Positions 42,098 to 52,807 of a stretch of DNA of 64,000 nucleotides are shown piece by piece (positions within the stretch are counted from its first letter, which is position 1; each line of letters begins with the position of its first letter). Location: assembly GCA_963664635.1 (NCBI GenBank), contig OY761542.1, positions 4,526,001-4,590,000 on the forward strand, in the 5' to 3' direction. The notes below the pieces were generated by a model. The model was not told the origin of the DNA, did no database searches, and saw only the letters and a list, made by a program, of their open reading frames with translations. Both the position numbers and the translations under genes were made by a program. Source of the stretch: VXNE01 sp963664635 (GTDB lineage Bacteria; Pseudomonadota; Gammaproteobacteria; Pseudomonadales; Azotimanducaceae).

Positions 42098-43188
42098 GCG
42101 AAGAGGCACAGACGGAACCGGTCGCGGGGGCCCTCGAGGACACCGATCCACCGAGGCGCGGGTCGCGCGGGTTCGTCACCGCGCTGCTCACCCTCCTGTC
42201 ACTCGCGGCCCTGGCCCTCGGCGGCTACCTGTTCTGGCGTGTCGAATGGGCGAATCCGGCCACGGCGGTCGAAACCCGTCTCAGCGACCGGGTCGAACGA
42301 CTCCGGACCACGGTGGACGACGCGCGCACCGCCTCGGCAGCCGGCCTGGCGTCGCGGATCGCGGAACTCGGGGAGACGCTCGCCCAACAGGGCGATGCCC
42401 TCGACGCCACCCGGACGGCGCTGGCCGACGCCGTGGCCGAGCAGCGTCGACAGGCTCCTCCGGACGCGAGGGACTGGCGGCTCGCGGAGGTCGAGTACCT
42501 GCTGCGGGTCGCCAACAACCGCCTGCTCCTGGAACGGGATGCGGCGACCGCGGAACGGCTGCTCCGCGCCGCGGACGCGATCCTGGAGGAACTCGACGAC
42601 TACGCGCTGTTCGAGGTCCGCGGCCTGCTCGCCGAAGAACGCCTCGCGCTCCGCGAGGCCGGGGGCGCGAACACGCAGACCCTGTTCCTCCGCCTCGAGG
42701 CGGTCAAGGACGGCCTCGGCGAGCTGCCCGCACGCGCGCCGGAGTACTTCGGCGCGCGTGCCGCCGAGGCCACGGCCGAGCCCGCATCCAGGGACGAGGA
42801 ACCGGGGTCCGCGTGGACGGCGCTTCTCGACCGGCTCTCGAACCTGTACGAGTTCCGCACCCGCGAGGGCGTCGCGCCGCGTCCCCTGCTCCGGCCGGAC
42901 GAGGCCGTCTACCTCGAGTTCAACCTGAGGCTCGCCTTCGAGCGCGCCCAGCTCGGCGCCCTGCGCAACGACCAGCTCCTGTACGGCAGGAGCCTCGAGT
43001 CCGCCCGGCGGTGGATCGACGCAAACCTCGACCCGGAGAGTCCCGCCGTGCAGGGTGTGCGTCAGGAAGTCGACGCACTGCTGCGATTCGACGTGGAGGC
43101 ATCCCTGCCGGACATCTCGCGATCGCTCGTCCGCCTGCGGGAACTCGCCCCCGTCGCACTGACTCCGGGTCCGGAACGCACCCCGTGA
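42094..43188 (+). CDS. hemX: HemX-like membrane-anchored protein
   Basis: A 364-residue protein with a short cytoplasmic arm, one membrane helix (GFVTALLTLLSLAALALGGYLFW) and a long coiled-coil plus globular periplasmic part. The DWRLAEVEYLLRVANNRLLLERDA segment is typical of HemX, annotated as uroporphyrinogen-III C-methyltransferase-like but lacking the methyltransferase domain. Its role is unsettled. No ATG fits; TTG 42094, overlapping the hemD stop and preceded by GGAGAGGA, gives the expected N-terminus. The stop overlaps the hemY GTG (GTGA). Confidence 0.85.
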   Translation: MSEEAQTEPVAGALEDTDPPRRGSRGFVTALLTLLSLAALALGGYLFWRVEWANPATAVETRLSDRVERLRTTVDDARTASAAGLASRIAELGETLAQQGDALDATRTALADAVAEQRRQAPPDARDWRLAEVEYLLRVANNRLLLERDAATAERLLRAADAILEELDDYALFEVRGLLAEERLALREAGGANTQTLFLRLEAVKDGLGELPARAPEYFGARAAEATAEPASRDEEPGSAWTALLDRLSNLYEFRTREGVAPRPLLRPDEAVYLEFNLRLAFERAQLGALRNDQLLYGRSLESARRWIDANLDPESPAVQGVRQEVDALLRFDVEASLPDISRSLVRLRELAPVALTPGPERTP

Positions 43189-44379
43189 CCGCGCGGGGCC
43201 TCCTGCTCCTGCTGGTTGCCGTCGCCGCCGGTGCGGCGTTCGGCCTGCTGGCGTTGCGCGATCCGGGTTACGTGCTCGTCTCCTACGGCAACCACACCCT
43301 CGAGACCAGCGTGTGGTTCGCCGTCGTGGCCCTCGGGCTCCTCGCGGTCGCCGCCGCCCTCGTGGCGACCGTCCTGCGCCGCTCCCTGCGGAGTCGCTCC
43401 CGGCTGTCGGCCTGGTCCAGGGAGCGGCGCTTGCGCACCGCCCACGCGGAGACGGTGCGCGGCTTCACGCAACTGGCCGAGGGCGATTTCGCCACGGCCA
43501 GGAGCACGCTCGAGGAAGCCGCCGACCGCGTCGAGACACCCTTCGTGAACCTGCTCTCCTCCGCGCTGGCAGCCCATGCCGCGGGGGATGCTGCTGAGTG
43601 CGAGCGGCTCCTCGAGTCCGCCGGGGAAGCCGCTCCCGGGGCCGTCACCGCCGTCGCCCTGACCCGGGCAAGGCTGCAGGGCGCGGCCGGCGAGTGGCGT
43701 GCGTGCCGGACAACGCTGGAGCCCCTCCTGGCCGAACATCCCCGACATCCTGGCGTACTGCGCCTGGCACTCGAGTGCGCGGAGCAGCTCTCGGACTGGG
43801 AAACGGCGCTGGACCTGGTATCACGGTCAAAGAAGGCACGCACCGGCGACGCCGCGGCCCTGGAGCGCACCGCGCGCATCGCGTGGCGCGGGCGCCTGAC
43901 CGCCAGCCGCGGCAGCGCAACCGCCGCCGACCATGCGCGCCGCACCTGGAGGACCGTGCCAAGGGAACTGCGGAACGACCGGCTACTGGTGCGCGCTTAC
44001 GCCGAAACGCTCCTCTCGGGCGGCGATGTCGACAGCGCGGAGACGGTGCTGCGCTCCACCATCTCGGGCGCTTTCGACCCCGGCCTCGTCGAACTCTACG
44101 GCCGCCTGCGTTCCGGCCGGCCCGGCCGGCAACTCGACGCCGCCGCGGGGTGGCTGGAGGCGCACCCGGACGATCCCGCCTTGCTGTTGGCGCTCGGGCG
44201 CCTCGCCATCGCCAGCGAGGCGCCGGACCGCGCCCGCACGTACCTGGAATCGTGCATCGCGCTGTCCCCCAGCGCCGCGGCGCGTGGTGAACTGGCGGGC
44301 ATCTACCTCGCCACCGGCGACGTGGCGCAGGGTCGGCGCCTGCTCGAGCAGGCGCTCGACGACGACGGGAGTTCCGAGA

Positions 44380-44402
<23 letters not shown>
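43185..44402 (+). CDS. hemY: HemY-like TPR membrane protein
   Basis: A 405-residue protein with two N-terminal membrane helices (LLLLLVAVAAGAAFGLLAL and VWFAVVALGLLAVAAALVATV) flanking YVLVSYGNHTLETS, the HemY signature, and a TPR-rich domain. The RLRTAHAETVRGFTQLAEGDFATAR segment is a clear TPR. HemY of this type is not the protoporphyrinogen oxidase of Gram-positives; it is linked to the haem pathway by gene order and thought to be a scaffold. It starts at GTG 43185, coupled to hemX. The last 23 bases overlap the convergent rho gene. Confidence 0.88.
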
Positions 44403-45642
<1,240 letters not shown>

Positions 45643-45914
45643 TAGCCTCTGTTGGGTTGTCGCGCAAGCGTGACTTGCGGGTTCGAGAGGTGCGGAAGTC
45701 GCGTGGCTATGCGCGCGAGTTCCTGTCGGAGACGCCCCGGATCGCGGAACGTCTTTCGACTCTATCACCGTGGTGGCGGTGCGTCCAGCGGTCAGGTTGG
45801 GCGGCTGGGCAGGCAGCGGCTACGGCCGGGCGCCGGTAGCCGCGCTCTTGGTGCGCCAGGAGTCCTGCTGTGGCGGCGGCCGGGGCACGCCGGTAACTCC
45901 GGGCCGGCGAGGGG
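45643..45914. other. 272-base leader between trxA and rho
   Basis: No gene or clear hairpin terminator is seen. In E. coli the matching gap holds the autoregulated rho leader; the length here allows the same, but I can point to no specific element. An AGAGGCTA site precedes the rho ATG. Confidence 0.4.
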
Positions 45915-46241
45915 TCAGATGTTGCTGTCGAGGAAGGCGGCGAGCTGCGACTTCGACAGCGCGCCGACCTTGGTGGCTTCGACTTCGCCGTTGCGGAACA
46001 GCATGAGCGTGGGAATGCCCCGGATGCCGTAGCGCGGGGGCGTCTGGGCGTTGTCGTCGATATCCAGCTTGCAGACCTTGATGCGGTCGGCGTACTCGTC
46101 GGCGATCTCTTCGAGGATCGGCGCGATCATCTTGCAGGGGCCGCACCATTCGGCCCAGTAGTCGACCAGGACGGGGCGGTCGGCGCCCAGCACCGCCGTC
46201 TCGAACGACGCGTCCGTGACGTGCTGAATGTTCTCGCTCAT
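45915..46241 (-). CDS. trxA: Thioredoxin 1
   Basis: A 108-residue thioredoxin, the cytoplasmic dithiol reductase for ribonucleotide reductase, methionine sulfoxide reductase and others. The active site is AEWCGPCKMIAP; the cis-Pro loop GIRGIPTLMLF and the buried Asp in VLVDYWAEW are present. The start MSENIQHVTDASF is typical. It precedes rho on the same strand, a conserved neighbourhood. Confidence 0.97.
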   Translation of the reverse strand: MSENIQHVTDASFETAVLGADRPVLVDYWAEWCGPCKMIAPILEEIADEYADRIKVCKLDIDDNAQTPPRYGIRGIPTLMLFRNGEVEATKVGALSKSQLAAFLDSNI

Positions 46242-46309
46242 TGCTGTCTCCTTTTTGGGCTTCCCTCGACGCTTCCCTTCACGCTCCCTTGGCGGGAGCC
46301 GCGAGTTTA

Positions 46310-47305
46310 TCAGGTGCCCCCGAGACGTTCAGCGGCTCGCTTGCCGAAATAGGTCAGTATTCCGTCGGCGCCCGCCCGCTTGAGGCACACGAGCGACTCC
46401 ATGATCACCCGTTCGTCCAGCCAGCCCTGCTGGACCGCCGCCATGTGCATCGCGTATTCGCCGCTCACCTGGTACGCGAACGTCGGTGCGCCGAAGCGGT
46501 CCTTCACGCGCCGGATGATGTCGAGGTAGGGCATGCCCGGCTTGACCATCACCATGTCGGCGCCCTCCGCGAGGTCGAGGGCGATCTCGTGCAGCGCTTC
46601 GTCGCTGTTGGCCGGGTCCATCTGGTAGGTCGCCTTGTCGCCCTTGCCGAGGAGGGACGCCGATCCGACCGCGTCCCGAAACGGGCCGTAGTAGCCCGAG
46701 GCGTACTTCGCGGAGTACGCCATGATGCGGGTGTTGACCAAGCCCTCGCTCTCCAGCATCCCCCGGATCGCGCCGACGCGGCCGTCCATCATGTCCGATG
46801 GCGCGATGACGTCGGAGCCCGCGTGCGCGCACACCCGGGCCTGCTCGCAGAGGATCTCCACCGACGGATCGTTCAGGACGTATCCGTCCGCGTCGATCAC
46901 GCCGTCCTGGCCGTGGCTGGTGTACGGATCGAGGGCCGCGTCGGTAACGATCCCGAGTTCGGGCGCCGCCGCCTTGACGGCCGCCACCGCGCGGGGAATC
47001 AGGCCGTCCGGGTTGCACGCCTCGCGGCCGTCCGCGGTTTTCTGTTCCGGCGGAATCTTGGGGAACAGCGCGATCGCGGGCAGGTTCAGATCGACCAGTC
47101 CCGCGACCTCTTCCACCAGCAGGTCGACCGTCAGCCGCTCGATGCCCGGCATCGACTCGACCGGCTCCCGCGTGTTCGCCCCTTCGATGACGAAGACCGG
47201 GTAGATCAGGTCGTTGACCGTCAGCTCGGTTTCGCGCGTCAGCCGGCGCGAGAATGCGTCGCGGCGGTTGCGGCGCATGCGGGTCGTCGGGTAGCTGCGA
47301 GGCAC
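46310..47305 (-). CDS. hemB: Delta-aminolevulinic acid dehydratase (porphobilinogen synthase)
   Basis: A 331-residue TIM-barrel enzyme that condenses two 5-aminolevulinates into porphobilinogen. The Schiff-base lysines are in MAYSAKYASGYYGPFRDA and DMVMVKPGMPYLDI. The metal loop reads DAALDPYTSHGQDGV, with Asp in place of the three Cys of zinc-type enzymes, so this is the Mg-type, as in Pseudomonas. Start GTG 47305 follows GGGGATTCCC and gives the usual N-terminus PRSYPTTRMRRNRRDAFSR. With hemCDXY nearby, much of the early haem pathway is in this window. Confidence 0.94.
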   Translation of the reverse strand: MPRSYPTTRMRRNRRDAFSRRLTRETELTVNDLIYPVFVIEGANTREPVESMPGIERLTVDLLVEEVAGLVDLNLPAIALFPKIPPEQKTADGREACNPDGLIPRAVAAVKAAAPELGIVTDAALDPYTSHGQDGVIDADGYVLNDPSVEILCEQARVCAHAGSDVIAPSDMMDGRVGAIRGMLESEGLVNTRIMAYSAKYASGYYGPFRDAVGSASLLGKGDKATYQMDPANSDEALHEIALDLAEGADMVMVKPGMPYLDIIRRVKDRFGAPTFAYQVSGEYAMHMAAVQQGWLDERVIMESLVCLKRAGADGILTYFGKRAAERLGGT

Positions 47306-47481
47306 GGGAATCCCCAGGTCGCCAGGAAGCCCGCGAGTGTAGCAATTCGGCGCCAGGCGCCGGGCGGTGGCGGCGGGCTCCGGTGGTACCATCACCCTTC
47401 GCGACAACACCGCGCGCCGTCAGCCCCCGGGGGCATGACACGGCCGGCGCGATCCAGGAGTCACCAGGGGGAGTATCGGGA

Positions 47482-48753
47482 ATGAAGTTCGGCATCTTCT
47501 ACGAGCATCAACTGCCGCGGCCTTGGAGCGACGGCGTCGAGCAGCAACTCTTCAACGAGGCGCTGGAGCAGGTCGAAGTGGCGGACAAGCTCGGCATCGA
47601 CTTCGCGTGGGAGGTGGAGCACCACTTCCTCGAGGAGTACTCGCATTCCTCGGCCCCGGAAGTGTTCCTCGCCGCCTGCTCGCAGCGCACGAAGAACATC
47701 CGCCTCGGACACGGCATCCGCCAGGTGATCCCGGGCTACAACCACCCCGCCCGCACCGCGGAAGTCATCGCGACCCTCGACCTGGTCTCGAACGGCCGCG
47801 TCGAGTTCGGCACCGGCGAGTCGTCGGCGGAACTCGAGCTTGGGGGCTTCCAGGTCCCCGTCGACCGCAAGCGCCGCATCTTCCTGGAGTCCGTCGAGCA
47901 CATCTGCAACATGCTCGCGATGGATCCCTATCCGGGCTACAAGGGGCAGTACTTCGAGATGCCCTGCCGGAACGTCGTGCCGAAGCCCGTGCAGCGGCCC
48001 CACCCGCCGCTGTGGGTGGCGTGCTCGCAGCGCGAAACGATCCGCATGGCGGCGCGCCTCGGCATCGGCGCGCTGACCTTCGCCTTCGTCGACCCGGCGG
48101 AAGCGACCGAGTGGGTGGAGGAGTACTACTCCATCATCAAGAGCGACCAGTGCGTGCCCATCGGCCACACCGTCAACGCCAACATCTGCATGGTCTCGAG
48201 CTTCTCCTGCCACCACGACCGCGAGACCGCGATCCAGCGCGGGCTCGAGGGCTTCGAGTTCTTCGGCTTCGCCCTCGGCAGCCTCTACGCCTTCGGCGAA
48301 CACAAGCCGGGACGCACCAACCTGTGGGAGCAGTTCCACCAGGTACGCAAGAGAAGCGCGGAGGAAGCCGAGATCGGCGGCCAACTGTCCGGCAGCCGGG
48401 GCGGCATCGGGACACCCGACGACCTGCGCGAGCACCTGCTCAAGTTCGAGGAGCGGGGCGTCGACCAGGTGACCTTCATCCAGCAGGCCGGCCGCAACCG
48501 GCACGAGCACATCTGCGAGTCCCTGGAGATCTTCGCGGCGGAGGTCATGCCGGAGTTCAAGGAGCGCGAGGTCGAGCGCGAGCGAAAGAAGGCGGAGGAA
48601 CTCGCCCCGTACATCGAGGCCGCGCTAGCCCGCAAGGTCCCGATGGCCGAACTCGCAGACGAGGACATCCCCGTCTTCAAGTCCCTCGGGCGCCAGGTGA
48701 GCGAAGTCTCCGAATCGGAGCGTTCGATCTACGAACGGCCGGCGGCGGGTTGA
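47482..48753 (+). CDS. LLM-class (bacterial luciferase-like) flavin-dependent oxidoreductase
   Basis: A 423-residue TIM-barrel flavoprotein. MKFGIFYEHQLPRPW starts the first strand; EVEHHFLEEYSHSSAPEVFLA, IRLGHGIRQVIPGYNHPARTAEVIATLDLVSNGRVEFGTG and PPLWVACSQRETIRMAARLG are the family segments that bind reduced FMN/F420. Enzymes of this family are monooxygenases or reductases with many substrates, so none is proposed. The extra C-terminal 70 residues are charged and helical (KEREVERERKKAEELAPYIEAAL). It has a strong AGGAG/GGGGGAG leader and stands alone beside the R-M region. Confidence 0.85.
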   Translation: MKFGIFYEHQLPRPWSDGVEQQLFNEALEQVEVADKLGIDFAWEVEHHFLEEYSHSSAPEVFLAACSQRTKNIRLGHGIRQVIPGYNHPARTAEVIATLDLVSNGRVEFGTGESSAELELGGFQVPVDRKRRIFLESVEHICNMLAMDPYPGYKGQYFEMPCRNVVPKPVQRPHPPLWVACSQRETIRMAARLGIGALTFAFVDPAEATEWVEEYYSIIKSDQCVPIGHTVNANICMVSSFSCHHDRETAIQRGLEGFEFFGFALGSLYAFGEHKPGRTNLWEQFHQVRKRSAEEAEIGGQLSGSRGGIGTPDDLREHLLKFEERGVDQVTFIQQAGRNRHEHICESLEIFAAEVMPEFKEREVERERKKAEELAPYIEAALARKVPMAELADEDIPVFKSLGRQVSEVSESERSIYERPAAG

Positions 48754-49014
48754 AGGCCGCTCATCCGGCGATGGCCCCGATACGCGACAGGGAGTGCTCG
48801 AGCTCCTGCTTCTGGCACTCGGTGTCCCCGCCCTCTCTTGGGTACATCCCGGCAGTTCGCCCCTCGTGATCAGGGCCTTGGTGGGATTCCTGCGACGCTG
48901 TTGGCGCGGAGGCGAGGCACGTTGGCGCGAGTCAGTGGTGCAGCAGATCGGGGCAGAGGTCCGCGTCGTCCAACCGCCCACCCACCGAAGGGGGGATGAC
49001 GGCGGCCACCCTGT
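48754..49014. other. 261-base gap at the left edge of the R-M operon
   Basis: Gene-free. It separates the luciferase-like gene from the convergent hsdR 3' end. I see no direct repeat, integrase remnant, tRNA end or clear terminator that would mark an integration point. Confidence 0.4.
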
Positions 49015-52000
49015 TCAGTCCGAGTTCTCCGTTGACAACGCCGCCTGACGCAAGACGAGCTGCGTTGCGTCTTCGGCCAGATCAGGAGGGTAGCCGTACT
49101 TTGCGAGCAGCCGGCGAACATTGCGCCGCAGGTTCGCCCGTACTGACTCGCGCTGGGTCCAGTCGAGCTTGGGCATGCTCTTGACCATTTCGGTCAGTTT
49201 CCGGGCCATGAGACACAGCGTATCGTTCTGCATCGCTGCTCTGGCTGAGCTGTTCTCCGCCAAGGCGTCGTAGAAGGCAGTTTCCGCGCCGCTCAGGCCG
49301 AGGTCATCGCCGTGCTGCTGCGCGTCTCGAAGGCTCTTCGCCAAGTCGATCAGCCGCGAGATCATCTCTGCGGTGGTAATCGCCCTGTTCGTATAGCGCA
49401 GCATCGCGTCTTCGAGCGCCTTGCGAAATTTGCGGCTCTGGACAATGTTCGTCCGCTCCGTGGTGCGAATCTGGTCGTTGAGCAGCTTGCGCAGTGTCTC
49501 CAAGGCCAGGTTCTTCTGCTCCAGCGCCGCCACCCTACCGAGGAACTCATCGCCAAGGATGTCGAGGCGGGCGTCCGACAGCCCCGCGGCGGCGAACAGG
49601 TCGATCACATCGTCGGCATCGACCGCGCCGCCGATTACCTGGCGCACGGCGGCGTCGATGTCGCGCTGCCGAGCGTGACCGGCGCCACCGCCGGCATGGT
49701 CGGCCAATCGTTTGCGAATCATGGCCATCAGGCGCTGGAAGAAAGCGAGGTGCGGCGTGATGGCCTCGGTCTCCGGGCGTGGAACCGCCAGCGCGAAGGC
49801 CGCCGCCAGTTCCTTGACCAGGGTGCGCAGGCGCTTCCAGCCGTCGTTCTGTCCGAAGACGTGATCGACCGCGCGCAGATACACCACAAGTACGGCTTGC
49901 GGCTTGGCGTCGAGCGCCTGCTCGTAGTCGCAACCGTGGAAGAAGCCACGTAGTTTCTCGAAGGCCGCTTGCATGGCTGGCACTGCCTCGTCCTGTACCT
50001 TCCTGACCGCCTCACCCGTGCCGCCGGCTTGGGTGTAAGTCGCGAGAGCATCTGCCAATTGGTCGGCCAAGCCCAGCAGATCCACGATCAATCCACCGGG
50101 CTTGTCGCCGTAGACGCGATTCACGCGCGCGATGGCCTGCATCAGATTGTGCCCGGCCAGCGGCTTGTCCAGATACATGGTGTGCGCCGGAGGGCAGTCG
50201 AAGCCGGTCAGCCACATGTCGCAGACGATGACCAGGCGCAGATCGTCGTGGGGGGCCTTGAAGCGCTCCGCCAGACGCGTGCGGGCGGCCTTGGTGCGCA
50301 CGTGGTTCCTAAGCGGCTCGGGATCTTCGTTGGTGCCGGTCACGACCACCTTCATCGCCCCCCTGCCGTCGTCGGCATCGTGCCAGTCAGGGCGTATCGT
50401 GCGGATCGCCTCGTAGAGCCGCGCGGCGATGTCACGGCTCATGGTCACCACCATCGCCTTGCCTTCCATCGCGGCGCGGCGCTTCTCCCAGTGCTCGACG
50501 ATGAAGGCCGCCAGGCGTTGGATGCGCTCTTGGGCGCCCACCAGGGATTCCAGCGGTACTCGGATATTGTCCTCTGCCCCCTCCCCGCCACGGTCGCCAT
50601 CGGCAACGTATTCGACCTTTTCCTCGGCAACGCGCACGCCCTCCTCGTCCACCTTCAGCTTGATGATTCGGGATTCGTAGTAGAGCGGTCGGGTGGCGTT
50701 GTCCTCGACGGCTTGACGGATGTCGTAGACGTCCGCGTACTCGCCGAAAACGTGAATCGTGTTCTTGTCGTCGCGCTCCAGTGGCGTGCCAGTGAAGCCG
50801 ACGAAGGTGGCGTTGGGCAACGCCTCGCGCATCCAGCGGGCACCGCCCTCGACGAAGCCGTACTGGCTGCGGTGTGCCTCGTCCGCCATGACGACCACGT
50901 TCGAGCGCTCCGAGACCACGCCGTGCGCCTCGGCGAACTTCTGGATCGTCGTAAACACGACCCCACCCGCTGCGCGGTCGAGTAGCGCCTTGAGATGCTC
51001 CCGGCTCACGGCCTGCACCGGATCATGCCGAAGCAGCGTACGCCCGTCGGCAAATGTGTCAAAAAGCTGATCGTCCAGATCGTTACGGTCGGTGACCATT
51101 ATGATCGTGGGGTTGGTCATGCGTGGCTCTCGGATCAGCCCCCCGGCCAACATCAACATGGTCAGCGACTTGCCTGAACCCTGGGTGTGCCAGATCACGC
51201 CCCCGCGACCGTCGCCCGTACCGGACGGCGGCTTGAGACGCGCAAGCACGCTGGCGCGCGCCTTGTGCACCGCACGGAACTGGTGGTATCCGGCGATCTT
51301 CTTTGCGGTCTCACCGCGCTCGTTCTCCTCGAAGGCGACGCAGGTCTGCAGGTAGTCGACCAACGTCCGCGGATCGAACAGGCCCCTGATTAGGGCCTCC
51401 AGCGTCGGTGCGCCGCCACCCTTACGATCTCCAATCGGGCGCCAAGGCATGAAGCGGCTATGCCCGCTGGTGATCGAGCCGACGCGCGTCAGCATGCCGT
51501 CCGAAACCACCAGCACCAGGTTCGACACGAACAGCTCGGGGGCCGTCTCCATGTAGCGGTTGAGCTGATCGATGGCCACACCCGGGTTTGCCTGGGTATC
51601 GGTCGGGTCTTTCAGCTCGATCAACGCGATCGGCAGTCCGTTCAAGAACACTGTCAGATCCGGGCGGATGATCTTGCCCGAAGCTCCCGCGACGCTGAGC
51701 TGGCGCAGTACGAGTAGGTCGTTCGCGGCCGGGTTATCGAAGTCGACCAGTCGCGCGCGGCCACCGCGCTTCTCGCCGCTGTCCGACTCCTGGTACTCGA
51801 TCTCGACGCCATCGGTAACCAGCGCGTGAAACCATCGGTTGTTCTGTATCAGCGTCGGGTGCGGCGGGCGCGACAGAATGCGCACGACCTCGTCGATGGT
51901 GTCGTGTGGCAGCTCTGGGTTGAGACGACGAACGACACCGTTCAGTATCGTGGTCAGAATCACGCTTCCCGGTCCGAACTGACGCTCTTCCGTCAGTTCG

Positions 52001-52074
52001 GATGCCAACATGACGGGAATCCTTACGGATTCGAACCACGCAGCGGCAGCGAGTTCTGCAGTCCGTTCATCCAT
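49015..52074 (-). CDS. hsdR: Type I restriction endonuclease, HsdR (R) subunit
   Basis: A 1019-residue motor-nuclease. The N-terminal PD-(D/E)XK nuclease shows KIIRPDLTVFLNGLPIALIELKDPTD. The helicase has Walker A IWHTQGSGKSLTMLM, DEAH-box VVMADEAHRSQYG, motif III FVGFTGTPL, and motif VI-like HNLMQAIARVNRVYGDKPGG. A long helical C-terminal domain follows for binding the M2S core. It translocates DNA and cleaves at distance when sites are unmethylated. Start ATG 52074 overlaps the Abi_C gene by 8 bases. The sequence is visibly richer in A+T than its neighbours, suggesting transfer. Confidence 0.95.
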   Translation of the reverse strand: MDERTAELAAAAWFESVRIPVMLASELTEERQFGPGSVILTTILNGVVRRLNPELPHDTIDEVVRILSRPPHPTLIQNNRWFHALVTDGVEIEYQESDSGEKRGGRARLVDFDNPAANDLLVLRQLSVAGASGKIIRPDLTVFLNGLPIALIELKDPTDTQANPGVAIDQLNRYMETAPELFVSNLVLVVSDGMLTRVGSITSGHSRFMPWRPIGDRKGGGAPTLEALIRGLFDPRTLVDYLQTCVAFEENERGETAKKIAGYHQFRAVHKARASVLARLKPPSGTGDGRGGVIWHTQGSGKSLTMLMLAGGLIREPRMTNPTIIMVTDRNDLDDQLFDTFADGRTLLRHDPVQAVSREHLKALLDRAAGGVVFTTIQKFAEAHGVVSERSNVVVMADEAHRSQYGFVEGGARWMREALPNATFVGFTGTPLERDDKNTIHVFGEYADVYDIRQAVEDNATRPLYYESRIIKLKVDEEGVRVAEEKVEYVADGDRGGEGAEDNIRVPLESLVGAQERIQRLAAFIVEHWEKRRAAMEGKAMVVTMSRDIAARLYEAIRTIRPDWHDADDGRGAMKVVVTGTNEDPEPLRNHVRTKAARTRLAERFKAPHDDLRLVIVCDMWLTGFDCPPAHTMYLDKPLAGHNLMQAIARVNRVYGDKPGGLIVDLLGLADQLADALATYTQAGGTGEAVRKVQDEAVPAMQAAFEKLRGFFHGCDYEQALDAKPQAVLVVYLRAVDHVFGQNDGWKRLRTLVKELAAAFALAVPRPETEAITPHLAFFQRLMAMIRKRLADHAGGGAGHARQRDIDAAVRQVIGGAVDADDVIDLFAAAGLSDARLDILGDEFLGRVAALEQKNLALETLRKLLNDQIRTTERTNIVQSRKFRKALEDAMLRYTNRAITTAEMISRLIDLAKSLRDAQQHGDDLGLSGAETAFYDALAENSSARAAMQNDTLCLMARKLTEMVKSMPKLDWTQRESVRANLRRNVRRLLAKYGYPPDLAEDATQLVLRQAALSTENSD

Positions 52075-52807
52075 CGGAGTCCTCCGACATGCTCTCGCCT
52101 TCCGCGAGTTCCTCATTCTCCGCTTCCGATCGGTTTCTGAATTCCACCAAGCTCTTGCGATAGGCCAGCCGATCCTGGTGATGAAGCGCCTGACTCGCAC
52201 TGATTGGAACCTCTTCGATCTCGATGCCCGAGTACTTGGCGTCAAGATAGCTGTCGAAGTCCGTATGAACTCCGAATCTCAAGTGGTTGACCGGATCGCG
52301 ACCGACCTGCTCTTGGTGCAGCCGGAACATGAGCCCGACCGCCACATCGACCGCTGTCGCGGTCAGCATCGCATAATCGACGGAAAGCACAGGTTCCAGC
52401 GCGTCCCGACCATGGGGCCCGACACCCTGGCTGTTGCGCAAGGCCACGACTCCGTCGACCATTGAGTTCAGCCCCCGCAGAATGCTAGCAACCCCATCTT
52501 CAGCCGCCTTGTTGTCCGGATCCACCGCAGTAAGCTGCAATGTGTTGACTGCTTGCGTCATGAGCCAGTTCGGCCGCGAGTTCGGCGGAACCTCCTTGCC
52601 GCGGTCCACCAAAATCGTGACACATACCGTTTCGAGTAGGCCCCGGCAGTGTGTGAATGCAATGCCAGGTTCGTCGTGGATTGTCCGTTCGATGACCTCG
52701 ACTGCAGGTCGCAACGATGTTGAGGCCGGATACCGTCCGAAAAGTTGGCGACAGCTATGGAGTTCGAAGGGCCGGTCAGGACTCAACTTCGGCCCCTCCA
52801 TCCACAC
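52067..52807 (-). CDS. Abi_C-domain abortive-infection protein within the R-M operon
   Basis: A 246-residue protein with the Abi_C (abortive infection C-terminal) pattern: GIAFTHCRGLLETVCVTILVDRG near residues 48-70, then ILRGLNSMVDGVVALRNSQG at 109-128 and PHGR at 131-134. The Arg-Asn ... His core (R124, N125, H132) resembles the HEPN RNase motif, though the Arg-His spacing is one residue longer than the usual 4-6. Start is GTG 52807 or ATG 52801. It overlaps hsdS by 32 bases and hsdR by 8 bases, so it is an integral part of the operon. Its role as a toxin or fail-safe is inference. Confidence 0.7.
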   Translation of the reverse strand: MWMEGPKLSPDRPFELHSCRQLFGRYPASTSLRPAVEVIERTIHDEPGIAFTHCRGLLETVCVTILVDRGKEVPPNSRPNWLMTQAVNTLQLTAVDPDNKAAEDGVASILRGLNSMVDGVVALRNSQGVGPHGRDALEPVLSVDYAMLTATAVDVAVGLMFRLHQEQVGRDPVNHLRFGVHTDFDSYLDAKYSGIEIEEVPISASQALHHQDRLAYRKSLVEFRNRSEAENEELAEGESMSEDSDG

